Source: Winogradskyella marina
GTDB taxonomy: Bacteria > Bacteroidota > Bacteroidia > Flavobacteriales > Flavobacteriaceae
Reading direction: 5' to 3'
DNA: 64,000 bases
Assembly (NCBI RefSeq): GCF_015645385.1
Contig: NZ_JADOET010000002.1
Coordinates: forward strand, 310,001 to 374,000
The position numbers were made by a program, and so were the translations under genes. Numbering within the stretch: the first letter of the stretch is position 1; every line of letters starts with the position of its first letter. Below, piece after piece: positions 18,993 to 28,156 of the stretch. The notes beneath the pieces are model-generated. The model saw only the letters and a list, made by a program, of their open reading frames with translations, did no database searches and had not been told where the DNA came from.

Positions 18993-20323
18993 GCACATCA
19001 ATAACTTTAAAACAAATTAATAAATTGGCCATTCCAGCATTAATCGCTGGTGTGTCAGAGCCTATTTTGTCCTTAACTGATGCGGCAATTATCGGAAATA
19101 TGGAACAGAATGCTACGACGTCTTTAGCGGCAGTTGGTATTGTAACCACTTTTATATCCATGTTAATTTGGGTTTTAGGCCAAACCCGAAGTGCTATTTC
19201 TTCAATTATTTCGCAATATTTAGGGGCTGGAAATATTGAGGCTGTTAAAAACCTACCTGCCCAAGCAATACTTGTGATCACCACACTGAGCCTTATTATA
19301 ATCGCTGTAACCTATCCGTTAGCTTCACAAATTTTCAAACTTTATAATGCCGATGGAACCATCTTAAATTACAGTGTTGATTATTACAGAATCCGCGTGT
19401 TTGGCTTTCCGTTTACCTTATTCACAATAGCGGTATTCGGAACGTTTAGAGGACTTCAGAATACTTATTTCCCCATGCTAATTGCCATTTCTGGTGCTGC
19501 GGCAAATATTGTCTTAGACTTTATTTTTGTTTATGGTGTAGAAGGCCTTATTCCTGCAATGCATATAGAAGGAGCAGCCTATGCCAGTGTTTTGGCGCAA
19601 TTAATTATGGCTTCGCTCTCTGCGTTTTATTTGCTCAAAAAAACCGATGTGCCATTGCTCGCTACATTACCATTTAATCCTGAGATGAAACGGTTTGCAG
19701 TCATGATACTCAATTTATTTATCCGAACTCTGGCCTTAAATATTGCACTATATTTTGGAACTAGCTTTGCTACAAAATATGGTGCTAACTACATTGCAGC
19801 TTACACTATTGCTATTAATTTATGGTTTCTCGGAGCCTTTCTTATTGATGGCTATGCGAGTGCAGGAAATATTTTATCAGGAAAATTATTTGGTGCTAAG
19901 GATTATAAAAACCTTATTGAATTAAGTAACAAACTGATAAAGTATGGAATTATTGCTGGTGGTATTATCGCTTTAATTGGTGCGGTTTTTTACTTTCCAA
20001 TTGGACGCATCTTTAGTAATGATGAAGCCGTATTAACTGAATTTTACAATATCTTCTGGATTATTTTATCCATGCAACCACTTTGCGCATTAGCTTTTAT
20101 TTTCGATGGTGTTTTTAAAGGTCTTGGTAAAATGAAATACCTCAGAAATGTACTATTGTTTTCTACGCTCGCTGTTTTTGTTCCTGTTGTATTTTGGACA
20201 GATCACTTAGACTATAAACTTTATGGCATTTTTATAGCGTTTACATTATGGATGGTTGCTCGTGGCTTACCTTTAATCATAAATTTCCGTAAAACGTTTA
20301 AAACCCTTGCTCAAAAGACGTAA
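18989..20323 (+). CDS. MATE-family multidrug/Na+ efflux transporter
   Basis: 444-aa membrane protein with about 12 predicted helices in two repeats, of the DinF/MATE type that exports drugs or metabolites with H+ or Na+ entry. The GTG at 18989 is chosen: it overlaps the upstream TGA (GTGA) and gives MSTSITLKQINKLAIPA, which begins just before the first membrane helix. The TTG at 18971 would add six residues without need. A conserved Asp in helix 1 (LSLTDAAIIG) is visible. Confidence 0.9.
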   Translation: MSTSITLKQINKLAIPALIAGVSEPILSLTDAAIIGNMEQNATTSLAAVGIVTTFISMLIWVLGQTRSAISSIISQYLGAGNIEAVKNLPAQAILVITTLSLIIIAVTYPLASQIFKLYNADGTILNYSVDYYRIRVFGFPFTLFTIAVFGTFRGLQNTYFPMLIAISGAAANIVLDFIFVYGVEGLIPAMHIEGAAYASVLAQLIMASLSAFYLLKKTDVPLLATLPFNPEMKRFAVMILNLFIRTLALNIALYFGTSFATKYGANYIAAYTIAINLWFLGAFLIDGYASAGNILSGKLFGAKDYKNLIELSNKLIKYGIIAGGIIALIGAVFYFPIGRIFSNDEAVLTEFYNIFWIILSMQPLCALAFIFDGVFKGLGKMKYLRNVLLFSTLAVFVPVVFWTDHLDYKLYGIFIAFTLWMVARGLPLIINFRKTFKTLAQKT

Positions 20324-20350
20324 ATTTGGTTCATAAATGAATGGCAGTTA

Positions 20351-20527
20351 ATGAACCTAATTATAACAATACTTCAAGACGTTAATATAGACGAAAAAAT
20401 AAAAAATGCACCAGATAGTAGCTATGGCATTGGTGTTGTTATCGGCACACTTTTGCCTTTTGTAGTTTTAGTTGGGATTGCCTATGCGATTTATAAGTAT
20501 AATAAAAACAAAATGAACGACAATTAA
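20351..20527 (+). CDS. small single-pass membrane protein, 58 aa
   Basis: Unrecognised. Starts MNLIITILQDV and has one strong membrane helix (about residues 26-49, GIGVVIGTLLPFVVLVGIAY) followed by a basic tail rich in Lys and Asn. It lies 27 bases after the MATE gene on the same strand. Coding character rests on its composition and on a second tiny membrane ORF directly after it. Confidence 0.5.
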   Translation: MNLIITILQDVNIDEKIKNAPDSSYGIGVVIGTLLPFVVLVGIAYAIYKYNKNKMNDN

Positions 20528-20528
20528 A

Positions 20529-20606
20529 ATGGGAAATTATCTTTTTTTAATATTAGCGATAGGTATTATTGTAGTGTATTTCTACAACCGAAATAAAAGA
20601 CGTTAA
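20529..20606 (+). CDS. tiny membrane peptide, 25 aa
   Basis: Starts one base after the preceding stop. MGNYLFLILAIGIIVVYF is almost wholly a membrane helix; the end is NRNKRR, a positive-inside tail. It may be a small accessory subunit or regulator of the MATE pump, which is inference. Alternatively it is not translated. Confidence 0.4.
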   Translation: MGNYLFLILAIGIIVVYFYNRNKRR

Positions 20607-20611
20607 ACCAT

Positions 20612-20998
20612 CTATCGTGTTTTTAACCAACCTGTAATACTAAGTCTCGGTGTATTTACGGGTTTTACTTCGTGCTCTAATTCCTGACTTTTAAAAATGA
20701 CAACTTTGCCAGGAAATGGATAAATGGCATAATGAAACTCCTTCTGATTGATGCCAAGGAAACAGGTGCGATTTAAATAATCCTTTAAATCCTTAATCTT
20801 ATTAAAGAATAATTGTTCGGCTGATTTTTTGAAAGCATCTTCTTCATACTTTAAAAGCAGAGAATGCCGCAAGGCAATAACTTCATCTTCCGAAAAAAAA
20901 TCATCAACAATACTATATTTTTGAGATGAAATGTCTGAAATAATACGCTCATAAAGCGAGTTTTCAATAAACGGAATGTTCTCAAAAAGACTACTCAC
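20612..20998 (-). pseudogene. 2OG-Fe(II) oxygenase, internally deleted
   Basis: 128 aa with the family's N-terminal part (YSIVDDFFSEDEVIALR, FHYAIYP) joined directly to the C-terminal strand (PGKVVIFKSQELEHEVKP, RLSITGWLKTR). Relatives of about 200 aa have some 60-70 residues between these, including the HxD iron ligands; only the distal His (LEHEV) and the 2OG-binding Arg remain. The join on the plus strand lies near 20711-20730, where ATGGATAAATGG shows a short ATGGA/ATGG repeat. The frame is kept but activity is unlikely. It could still be a non-catalytic protein. Confidence 0.65.
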
Positions 20999-21096
20999 TG
21001 TAGCTTTTGTAAAGATTTAATTCTTTCATAGGTGTTCAAGATTTTAAAAAAAGTGCGCAAATTTAATCTAAAAAGCCATTCCTTTTACATTTATAA

Positions 21097-21104
21097 TATC
21101 TTTG
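21097..21104 (+). promoter_or_regulatory. -7 box of the queD promoter
   Basis: TATCTTTG matches TAnnTTTG, 19 bases before the queD start. No clear TTG is seen at the -33 distance, so this is a partial assignment. Confidence 0.45.
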
Positions 21105-21123
21105 CATTATAATTTACAATCAT

Positions 21124-21576
21124 ATGAGCAAAATTCGTATTACAAAACAGTTTTCTTTTGAAACAGGTCACGCACTTTATGGCTACGACGGTAAGTGTAA
21201 AAACGTACATGGTCATAGTTATAATTTATACGTTACTGTTATTGGAACACCAATAGCAGATACCACAAATGTGAAATACGGAATGGTCATTGATTTTGGT
21301 GATTTAAAGAAAATCGTGAAAGAAGAGATTGTGGATGTTTTTGATCATGCCACTGTTTTTAATAGGAATACACCTCACGTTGAACTCGCGAAAGAATTAG
21401 AAGACAGAGACCACAACGTTTTGTTAGTCGATTACCAACCAACAAGTGAAATGATGGTGATTGATTTTGCTAAAAAAATTAAACTACGATTACCAAATAA
21501 TATAAAATTACATTCCTTAAGACTTTCGGAAACAGCGTCTTCTTTTGCAGAATGGTTTGCTAGTGATAATGACTAA
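21124..21576 (+). CDS. queD: 6-carboxytetrahydropterin synthase (PTPS family)
   Basis: 150-aa enzyme that converts dihydroneopterin triphosphate to 6-carboxytetrahydropterin in queuosine precursor synthesis. Zinc ligands H16, H29 and H31 (TGHALYG and NVHGHSY) and the catalytic Cys25 are visible, with further motifs DFGDLKK and DHATVF. The C-terminal LSETASSFAEW is typical. lpxH begins inside its last codons (8-base overlap). No other queuosine gene is nearby. Confidence 0.93.
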   Translation: MSKIRITKQFSFETGHALYGYDGKCKNVHGHSYNLYVTVIGTPIADTTNVKYGMVIDFGDLKKIVKEEIVDVFDHATVFNRNTPHVELAKELEDRDHNVLLVDYQPTSEMMVIDFAKKIKLRLPNNIKLHSLRLSETASSFAEWFASDND

Positions 21577-22339
21577 AACGAACCGCATACAAATAGCCGA
21601 AGGAAAAAAAATCTACTTTTCATCAGATAATCATTTAGGTGCACCAACATCTGAAGATTCTCGACCTCGCGAAAAGAAATTCGTGGCCTGGTTAGATGAG
21701 GTAAAACACGATGCAGCTGCAATTTTTTTGTTAGGCGATTTGTTCGACTTTTGGTTTGAATATAAAACCGTTGTCCCAAAAGGATTCACAAGAACCTTAG
21801 GGAAATTAGCCGAAATTGCAGATTCTGGAATACCGATTTACTTCTTTGTTGGTAATCATGATTTATGGATGAAGGATTATTTTAAAACCGAATTGGGCAT
21901 ACCTGTTTACCACGAACCGAAAGAATTTATTTTTAACGACACCACGGTATTTATAGGTCATGGTGATGGTTTAGGACCTGGAGATAAAGGTTATAAACGC
22001 ATGAAAAAAGTGTTTACGAGTCCATTTTTTCAATGGTTATTCAAATGGATGCATCCTGATATTGGAGTTAAAATCGGACAATATATGTCTGTAAAAAACA
22101 AAATGATTTCAGGCGATGATGATGCAAAATTTTTGGGGGAAGACAATGAGTGGTTAGTGGCATATTGCAAACGTAAACTCGAAGATAAACATCGCGATTA
22201 TTTTGTATTTGGTCATAGACATTTGCCTTTAGAAATTGACTTAAATGAAACGTCTAAGTACATTAATTTAGGCGACTGGATTCAGTATTATACCTACGGA
22301 GTTTTTGACGGTGAAAATTTTGAACTGAAAACCTATTAA
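21569..22339 (+). CDS. lpxH: UDP-2,3-diacylglucosamine diphosphatase
   Basis: 256-aa calcineurin-like metallophosphatase that hydrolyses UDP-2,3-diacylglucosamine to lipid X in lipid A synthesis at the inner membrane face. Metal-binding blocks in order: SSDNHLG, GDLFDFW, GNHDLW, GHGDG and FGHRH. The ATG at 21569 is chosen; the TTG at 21545 would add eight residues inside queD. ATG and the queD TAA overlap, so translation is probably coupled. Confidence 0.9.
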   Translation: MTKTNRIQIAEGKKIYFSSDNHLGAPTSEDSRPREKKFVAWLDEVKHDAAAIFLLGDLFDFWFEYKTVVPKGFTRTLGKLAEIADSGIPIYFFVGNHDLWMKDYFKTELGIPVYHEPKEFIFNDTTVFIGHGDGLGPGDKGYKRMKKVFTSPFFQWLFKWMHPDIGVKIGQYMSVKNKMISGDDDAKFLGEDNEWLVAYCKRKLEDKHRDYFVFGHRHLPLEIDLNETSKYINLGDWIQYYTYGVFDGENFELKTY

Positions 22340-22593
22340 TGTCGTCCTGTTTTTACTTTAACAGAAGCGTAAGTAGACACAGAATAAGGCACTACAAAGC
22401 ATAGGCTAAGCTTTAACCAATTTACCTTATCAAAATTCAAATGATATAAAAGGTCTCCTTGATTGATAATATTTAAAATACAACCAACTACTATAGCGAC
22501 TTTAATCGAAGAGATGACGATGTCTTTTTCTAAAGCTATTTTAAGCAGTTTTAGAATCATGCTAAATGAAATGTTTAAATATTTTGTAGGCAA
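22336..22593 (-). CDS. NrtS-like small membrane protein
   Basis: 85 aa with two predicted membrane helices. The pattern VAIVVGCILNIINQGD followed by W-x-K and VPYSVSTYASV resembles the small nitrate/nitrite transporter NrtS family. Its stop overlaps lpxH by 4 bases, tail to tail. Start could also be the Met at residue 12. Transport function is by family resemblance only. Confidence 0.6.
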   Translation of the reverse strand: MPTKYLNISFSMILKLLKIALEKDIVISSIKVAIVVGCILNIINQGDLLYHLNFDKVNWLKLSLCFVVPYSVSTYASVKVKTGRH

Positions 22594-22626
22594 AAGTAAT
22601 AAAAATGATAAGGCTTAAAAGTGATT

Positions 22627-23898
22627 TTATACTCCATCTTTTTCGTGTGCTTCAATATCTTTAGTGAGATCTAGTTCACGTAATGATGTGTTTTTAAAAT
22701 GCATTGTTGTCACCGTAATAAGTGTAACAGTTCCGCCAAGTATTACAGCCAATGGTGCTCCAAATAGTTTTGCAGCGACTCCACTTTCAAGCGCCCCAAG
22801 CTCATTAGAGGATCCAACAAACATAGAGTTTACAGCACCAACCCGTCCTCGCATGTCATCAGGTGTCTTAAGCTGAAGAATGGTTTGACGAATCACCATC
22901 GACACTCCATCAAAGACTCCAGATAAAAATAAAGCGATAATACTCAGCCATAGAAGTTGAGATGCTCCAAAAATTATCATACAGACTCCAAAGCCAAAAA
23001 CAGAGACTAATAGCTTTTTTCCTGTGTTTTTTGTAATCGGAAGGTATGTTGTTGCTACCATAGTAATAATACTTCCCGAAGAAAGTGCAGCATTTAAATA
23101 CCCAAAACCTCTTGGTCCAGCGTCTAATACATCTTTTGCAAATACGGCAAATATGGCAACTGCACCACCAAAGAGAACAGCAATCATATCTAATGTTAAG
23201 GCTCCTAAAACAACCTTATCGCTAAACACAAATTTTAGTCCAACTTTTAGACTGTTCATCACAGATTCATTTGTTTTTTTATTTAGAATAGGTTTCTTTT
23301 TTATTCCAAATACGAATATAAATGATAGCATCACTAATAAGAATATAATACCAAGCGTATGGTGAACACCAATCCATGCTATTAAAAATCCGCCACAAAG
23401 TGCACCAAATACACTGGCACCTTTCCATGTGCTACTGCTCCATGTAGCAGCATTTGGGTATATTTTTTTAGGAACAATGAGTGCGATAAGAGAAAATATT
23501 GTAGGACCAAAAAAAGCTCTTAATACACCGCCAAAAAACACCAAACCATAAATACTGTATAATATGTAGTTAGCCTCCCAAGTGTTTTCGATAATTTCTG
23601 AAGTTAGCCAATACAACCCAAAACTAATTAATGAGAATAAGGCAATACATAGTGTAAATAGGTTTCGTTTTTCTTTTTGGTCAACAATATGACCAGCAAA
23701 TGGCGCGAATAAAAAAGCAGGTAAAAATTCACAAAGCCCAATAATTCCTAAACTAAGCTCATCATTAGTTAAAGAATACACCTGCCACTCTATAACAATA
23801 AATTGCATAGACCATCCAAAGATTAATGCAAAACGCACCATCAAAAAAATGTTGAATTCTTTGATTCTTAATGCTGCATATGGATCGTTTTTTGCCAA
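22627..23898 (-). CDS. MFS transporter
   Basis: 423-aa protein with about 12 predicted membrane helices of the major facilitator superfamily. The loop between helices 2 and 3 reads GHIVDQKEKRN, the usual GxLaDrxGrr-like motif A, and PDDMRGRVGAVNSMF is a second signature typical of the enterobactin-exporter-like MFS group. Probably an exporter; the substrate is unknown. A family A palindrome lies just before its start. Confidence 0.88.
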   Translation of the reverse strand: MAKNDPYAALRIKEFNIFLMVRFALIFGWSMQFIVIEWQVYSLTNDELSLGIIGLCEFLPAFLFAPFAGHIVDQKEKRNLFTLCIALFSLISFGLYWLTSEIIENTWEANYILYSIYGLVFFGGVLRAFFGPTIFSLIALIVPKKIYPNAATWSSSTWKGASVFGALCGGFLIAWIGVHHTLGIIFLLVMLSFIFVFGIKKKPILNKKTNESVMNSLKVGLKFVFSDKVVLGALTLDMIAVLFGGAVAIFAVFAKDVLDAGPRGFGYLNAALSSGSIITMVATTYLPITKNTGKKLLVSVFGFGVCMIIFGASQLLWLSIIALFLSGVFDGVSMVIRQTILQLKTPDDMRGRVGAVNSMFVGSSNELGALESGVAAKLFGAPLAVILGGTVTLITVTTMHFKNTSLRELDLTKDIEAHEKDGV

Positions 23899-23915
23899 TG
23901 TAGTTCGGGTTTACA

Positions 23916-23949
23916 AGACCTGTCAGGTTTTTTGATATCTGACAGGTCT
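23916..23949. repeat. family A palindrome
   Basis: AGACCTGTCAG (23916-23926) and CTGACAGGTCT (23939-23949): perfect 11-bp arms with a 12-base centre, just upstream of the MFS gene. Confidence 0.75.
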
Positions 23950-24041
23950 GTCAATTGATTGGGTACAAAAGTAAAATATGATTAGGTCATATTTCAGTTT
24001 TTGGTTCATTTCTAAAATAAGCCTGTTTTTTTAGGATTTAT

Positions 24042-24070
24042 ACCTGTCAGGTTTTTGAAACCTTACAGGA
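24042..24070. repeat. family A palindrome
   Basis: CCTGTCAGGTTT and AAACCTTACAGG with one mismatch. It lies after the OmpA-like gene on the minus strand and may help end its transcript. Confidence 0.7.
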
Positions 24071-24088
24071 TAATAAGCTAGTAGATAT

Positions 24089-25192
24089 TTAATTTTCAAT
24101 CAACTTAAAAGCAACACGTCTATTTAATTGTTGTCCTTCTTCACTGTCGTTATCTGCAATTGGTTGTGTACTTCCAAAACCAAAGGATGTAATGCGTGTA
24201 ACATCTAATCCTTTTGTAATTAAATAATTTGAAACTGCTTTGGCACGTTGTTCTGATAAGTCTTGATTTCTAGTTTCTAAGCCAATGGCATCGGTATGAC
24301 CATAGATTTCAATATTTAATGTAAGGTTAGCTTCTAAATGTTTGTAAAGTTGATTGAGTTCTTCTTTTGAAACCTCTAACAAGTCCGCTTTATCAAAATC
24401 GAATAATACATTTTTGAAAGTGTGAATCTCGTTGGTTTTAATGGTTGGTTCTTCAATTGTTTTGATAGTTTCTATAACGACTTCTTTTTCTAAAGGTTCT
24501 ATGGATACGTCGTCTATGTAGTAGTATGAAAAGAAGTATGGACTATTAGAAACGACCTGTTGTTTTTTAGTTTTTGGGTTTCTATAAAAATTCCCGATTG
24601 AAAAATAATTTTCATAACCTTCTGCTGTAAATTCAAAGGAATATTCCGTCCATATTTCCTTATTAGAAAAATAAACTTCCTCAGTATTGGAATATAGCTT
24701 AAACTTCTTTTTTGTGACTTTTGAAGGCTTAATCACTTTTTCGCAGCTGTTAGAATCATAACAAGGCTTTAGTTTTTCTTCAGTAATTAATACTTCAATA
24801 TCCTTTAAAGCATAAGACGATTTATCTGCTAAACTCAAATAAAAAGTCATTTTGTATTTCTTTCCTTCTACTAATGTTTTAGAGAGTTCTCCTTGCACAT
24901 ATTCTCTATAGTTTTTATCCGTATAAAAGTACATACCTGCATATGATGAACCAGTTTTTGGGTTTTGAATTCCATTGTAATTGTTTGCACCCATGTCTTC
25001 ACTACATGTGTCAAAAAAATCCGTGGAACCATGATTCGGAATAGACCAATCTAAAACTCCATTATTGAATCCTCCTAAATTAACAATACATTTATATGTT
25101 GAGTGATCTTCAAAACTTGGATTTAAAACTAAATTCTGACTCGTTGAAATAAAACTATAAAAAATGAATAAGAATAAGATTGGTGGTTTCAT
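24089..25192 (-). CDS. OmpA-family protein with N-terminal carbohydrate-binding-like domain
   Basis: 367 aa. Signal peptide about 1-18; NLVLNPSFEDHSTYKC begins a jelly-roll-like region similar to those in Bacteroidetes gliding and OmpA proteins (to about 225). A C-terminal OmpA domain (VLFDFDKADL, IYGHTDAIGLE, RRVAFKLIEN) binds peptidoglycan. Probably attached to the outer membrane or cell wall. Family A palindromes lie on both sides, so it is a single-gene unit. Confidence 0.87.
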   Translation of the reverse strand: MKPPILFLFIFYSFISTSQNLVLNPSFEDHSTYKCIVNLGGFNNGVLDWSIPNHGSTDFFDTCSEDMGANNYNGIQNPKTGSSYAGMYFYTDKNYREYVQGELSKTLVEGKKYKMTFYLSLADKSSYALKDIEVLITEEKLKPCYDSNSCEKVIKPSKVTKKKFKLYSNTEEVYFSNKEIWTEYSFEFTAEGYENYFSIGNFYRNPKTKKQQVVSNSPYFFSYYYIDDVSIEPLEKEVVIETIKTIEEPTIKTNEIHTFKNVLFDFDKADLLEVSKEELNQLYKHLEANLTLNIEIYGHTDAIGLETRNQDLSEQRAKAVSNYLITKGLDVTRITSFGFGSTQPIADNDSEEGQQLNRRVAFKLIEN

Positions 25193-25228
25193 ATAGTATC
25201 AACGATAACTTAATCAATTATATTTTAT

Positions 25229-25257
25229 ACCTACAAGGTTTTGGAAACCTTGCAGGA
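25229..25257. repeat. family A palindrome
   Basis: ACCTACAAGGTTT and AAACCTTGCAGG with one mismatch, between recJ and the OmpA-like gene. Confidence 0.7.
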
Positions 25258-25271
25258 TTAGATAACATAAA

Positions 25272-26963
25272 TTATGCTTTAATATCCTTCAATTTTAACT
25301 GTAGACTGACGTTGCCATTCCAATGGTTTTCATCAATAGCATAAGCCGCACTAAATGGTCTTTTGCTTTTGATAATATCTATTTTATCGCCTAAGCCAAA
25401 ACCAATACAGACAATTTTATCATTGAAGGATTGAGTTACAGTTAACCGAATATGCTTATCATCTTCACCCACACATTTTCCCCAACCGGTATCTTTTAGA
25501 TTTTGCGACATAAAGGTTGGTGACATATTCCCAGGGCCAAATGGTGCAAATTGTTTTAAGATACGCATGAGTTTATCATTGATTTCACCGAGTTCTATTT
25601 CTAAATCTATTTTAAGCTCTGGTGTTAATAGTTTTGGGTCAATAGTTTCCTTAACTACGCTTTCAAACTTGGCTTTAAAGGCATCATAGTTTTCTGGTAA
25701 TAACGTTAAACCTGCAGCATATTTATGACCTCCAAATTGTTCAATGTGTTCTGAACAAGCTTCTAATGCATTATACACGTCGAATCCTTTTATAGAACGT
25801 GCCGATGCGGCTAATTTATCTCCACTTTTGGTAAACACTAACGTGGGTCTGTAGTAGGTTTCTATTAAACGTGACGCCACAATACCAATCACTCCTTTAT
25901 GCCATGATTTGTCATAAACAACTGTGGTAAACCCCTCTTGCTCGTTATGAGCTTCAATTTGAACTAATGCCTCTTGTGTAATGCGTTTATCGGTTTCGCG
26001 ACGATCTGTATTAAACTCGTCAATATCTACGGCGTATTTGGCTGCGAGATTGAAATCGGTTTCCGTTAAAAGCGTTACGGCGTGATTACCGTGTTTCATG
26101 CGTCCTGCGGCATTAATTCGTGGTGCGATAATAAAAACGACATCTGTTATGGTAAGTATGTCCTTTTTAACCTCAGCGATAATCGCTTTCATGCCTGGTC
26201 TTGGGTTGGTATTTATAATGTTTAAACCCATATATGCCAAAGCCCTATTTTCATCTACAATGGGTACAATATCTGCACCAATGGCAGTCGCTACCAAATC
26301 GAGATATTCGGTTAAATCTTCAACGGTTTGTCCTTGGCGTGAAGCTAAAGCTGTAATGAGTTTAAACCCTACACCACAGCCACAGAGTTCTTTAAAAGGG
26401 TAATCGCAATCGTCGCGCTTAGGATCTAAAACAGCTACCGCATCTGGAATTTCCGTTCCTGGTCTATGGTGGTCGCAAATTATAAAATCAACCCCTTTTT
26501 CTTTAGCATAAGCCACTTTATCTATGGCTTTTATACCACAATCTAATGCAATTATTAAGGAAATATCATTGTCGTGCGCAAAATCAATGCCTTTGTAAGA
26601 CACGCCATAACCTTCATCATAACGATCTGGAATGTAAGTCGCCACAGATTCAGTTCGTGTTCTTAAATACGAAGACATTAAAGCGACAGAGGTTGTACCA
26701 TCCACATCATAATCGCCATACACCATAATATTTTCACCTTGTTCAATCGCTGTTTCGATTCTAGCAACTGCTTTATCCATATCTTTCATGAGGTATGGAT
26801 CATGAAGGTCTTTAAAACTAGGTCTAAAAAATGTTTTAGCAGCATCGTAAGTATCGATGCCGCGTTGCAATAATAATGTGGCAACAATATCGTCTACTTG
26901 AAGAGCTTCTTTCATTAATGCCACTTGAGTGGCTTTTGGTTTTGGTTTAAGTGTCCAACGCAT
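25272..26963 (-). CDS. recJ: single-stranded-DNA-specific exonuclease RecJ
   Basis: 563-aa 5'-3' ssDNA exonuclease of the DHH superfamily for recombination and repair. Metal motifs in order: GDYDVDGTTS, ALDCGIKA, CDHHRPG and DIVPI; the DHHA1 domain has GHKYAAGLTL, and an OB-like C-terminal domain follows. The length is normal. It complements the AddAB-like enzymes in this window but is not linked to them. Confidence 0.95.
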   Translation of the reverse strand: MRWTLKPKPKATQVALMKEALQVDDIVATLLLQRGIDTYDAAKTFFRPSFKDLHDPYLMKDMDKAVARIETAIEQGENIMVYGDYDVDGTTSVALMSSYLRTRTESVATYIPDRYDEGYGVSYKGIDFAHDNDISLIIALDCGIKAIDKVAYAKEKGVDFIICDHHRPGTEIPDAVAVLDPKRDDCDYPFKELCGCGVGFKLITALASRQGQTVEDLTEYLDLVATAIGADIVPIVDENRALAYMGLNIINTNPRPGMKAIIAEVKKDILTITDVVFIIAPRINAAGRMKHGNHAVTLLTETDFNLAAKYAVDIDEFNTDRRETDKRITQEALVQIEAHNEQEGFTTVVYDKSWHKGVIGIVASRLIETYYRPTLVFTKSGDKLAASARSIKGFDVYNALEACSEHIEQFGGHKYAAGLTLLPENYDAFKAKFESVVKETIDPKLLTPELKIDLEIELGEINDKLMRILKQFAPFGPGNMSPTFMSQNLKDTGWGKCVGEDDKHIRLTVTQSFNDKIVCIGFGLGDKIDIIKSKRPFSAAYAIDENHWNGNVSLQLKLKDIKA

Positions 26964-26972
26964 AATGAATGT

Positions 26973-26994
26973 CTTCTCGAGCGCAGTCGAGAGG
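26973..26994. repeat. family B-related palindrome
   Basis: CTTCTCGAGCGCAGTCGAGA is nearly self-complementary and contains the GAGCGCAGTCGA core of the dispersed family B element, just upstream of recJ. Confidence 0.6.
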
Positions 26995-27050
26995 TTGCTT
27001 TAATGTGAATTTTGAGGTCTCAACTGCGCTGGACCTGACATAATTATTTC

Positions 27051-27473
27051 TTACTTATTATGAAAATAGATATTAGTTTCAACAGTAGCAAAACGACGAA
27101 ACATTTCCATGACTCCACAGTATTTATCTACGGATAAATTTACAGCACGTTCGCATTTCTTTTCGTTTAAGTCTGAGCCATAGAAATGGTAATCTACAAC
27201 TACAGTGTGGTAATATTTAGGATGCTCATCCGTTAGTTCGCCCGTAACGTCCATTTTAAAATCATCGATTTCTACTTTCATTTTATCTAAAGTAGAAATA
27301 ACATCTAGACCAGAACAGCCAGCTAAAGAAGATAACATCATAGCCTTTGGTGACAGCCCGTTTCTATGGTCAGTACCTTCAATATTAGTATCCATTATTA
27401 CGGTTTTTCCGCTTGGGTTATCAGATTCAAAGGTTAAACCTTCTTTCCAATGGGTTGTGATTTTATTTTTCAT
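27051..27473 (-). CDS. OsmC-family peroxiredoxin-like protein
   Basis: 140-aa OsmC/Ohr fold protein that reduces organic peroxides with two thiols. The Cys of LAGCSGLDV and the Cys of DKYCGVMEMF are the expected pair. Divergent from the AhpD-like gene at 27536, another redox protein, 62 bases away, so the two may share control. Substrate unknown. Confidence 0.9.
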   Translation of the reverse strand: MKNKITTHWKEGLTFESDNPSGKTVIMDTNIEGTDHRNGLSPKAMMLSSLAGCSGLDVISTLDKMKVEIDDFKMDVTGELTDEHPKYYHTVVVDYHFYGSDLNEKKCERAVNLSVDKYCGVMEMFRRFATVETNIYFHNK

Positions 27474-27535
27474 TTTTTAAGTTTAAAAGTTATGTACTAT
27501 CTTGTTCATTCAAAAATACTACTAAAAAAATAACT

Positions 27536-28138
27536 ATGGCATTAGTAACACCTTTGTCTGCAGAACACAATTTAGAAACTAAGAAATTAGCAGAATTTTT
27601 TAATGAAACCCTTGGATTTTGTCCAAATTCGGTTCTCACCATGCAACGTAGACCAGCAATTAGTAAAGCGTTTATTAATTTAAATAAAGCCGTTATGGCC
27701 AATGAAGGCAGAGTCACCTCAGCTTTAAAACGTATGATTGCTTGGGTGAGTAGTAATGCTACAGGTTGTCGCTATTGTCAGGCGCACGCCATTAGAGCCG
27801 CAGAGCGTTACGGCGCAGAACAAGAACAGTTAGATAATATTTGGGAATACCGAACACATCCCGCTTTTTCTGAAGCAGAACGTGCTGCTTTAGATTTTAG
27901 TTTGGCAGCTTCACAAGTACCAAATGCTGTGAATGCAGACATTAAAAAACGACTATATGAATATTGGGATGAAGGTGAAATTGTGGAAATGTTAGGTGTG
28001 ATATCTTTGTTTGGTTATTTAAACCGCTGGAATGATTCTATGGGAACCGATATGGAAGACGGTGCTGTTGAAAGTGGTAATCAATATCTTGGAAAACATG
28101 GTTTTGAAGTTGGTAAGCATGATGGATCGCAATATTAA
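27536..28138 (+). CDS. carboxymuconolactone decarboxylase/AhpD-family protein
   Basis: 200-aa helical protein with the AhpD-type redox motif CRYCQAHAIRAAE (CxxC plus His). Such proteins act as thiol peroxidase partners. The length and the C-terminal part (FGYLNRWNDSMG) fit the peroxidase-related group. Divergent from osmC-like. The YwqK-like lipoprotein follows after 18 bases. Confidence 0.87.
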   Translation: MALVTPLSAEHNLETKKLAEFFNETLGFCPNSVLTMQRRPAISKAFINLNKAVMANEGRVTSALKRMIAWVSSNATGCRYCQAHAIRAAERYGAEQEQLDNIWEYRTHPAFSEAERAALDFSLAASQVPNAVNADIKKRLYEYWDEGEIVEMLGVISLFGYLNRWNDSMGTDMEDGAVESGNQYLGKHGFEVGKHDGSQY

Positions 28139-28156
28139 TTCAACTATATTTTTACA

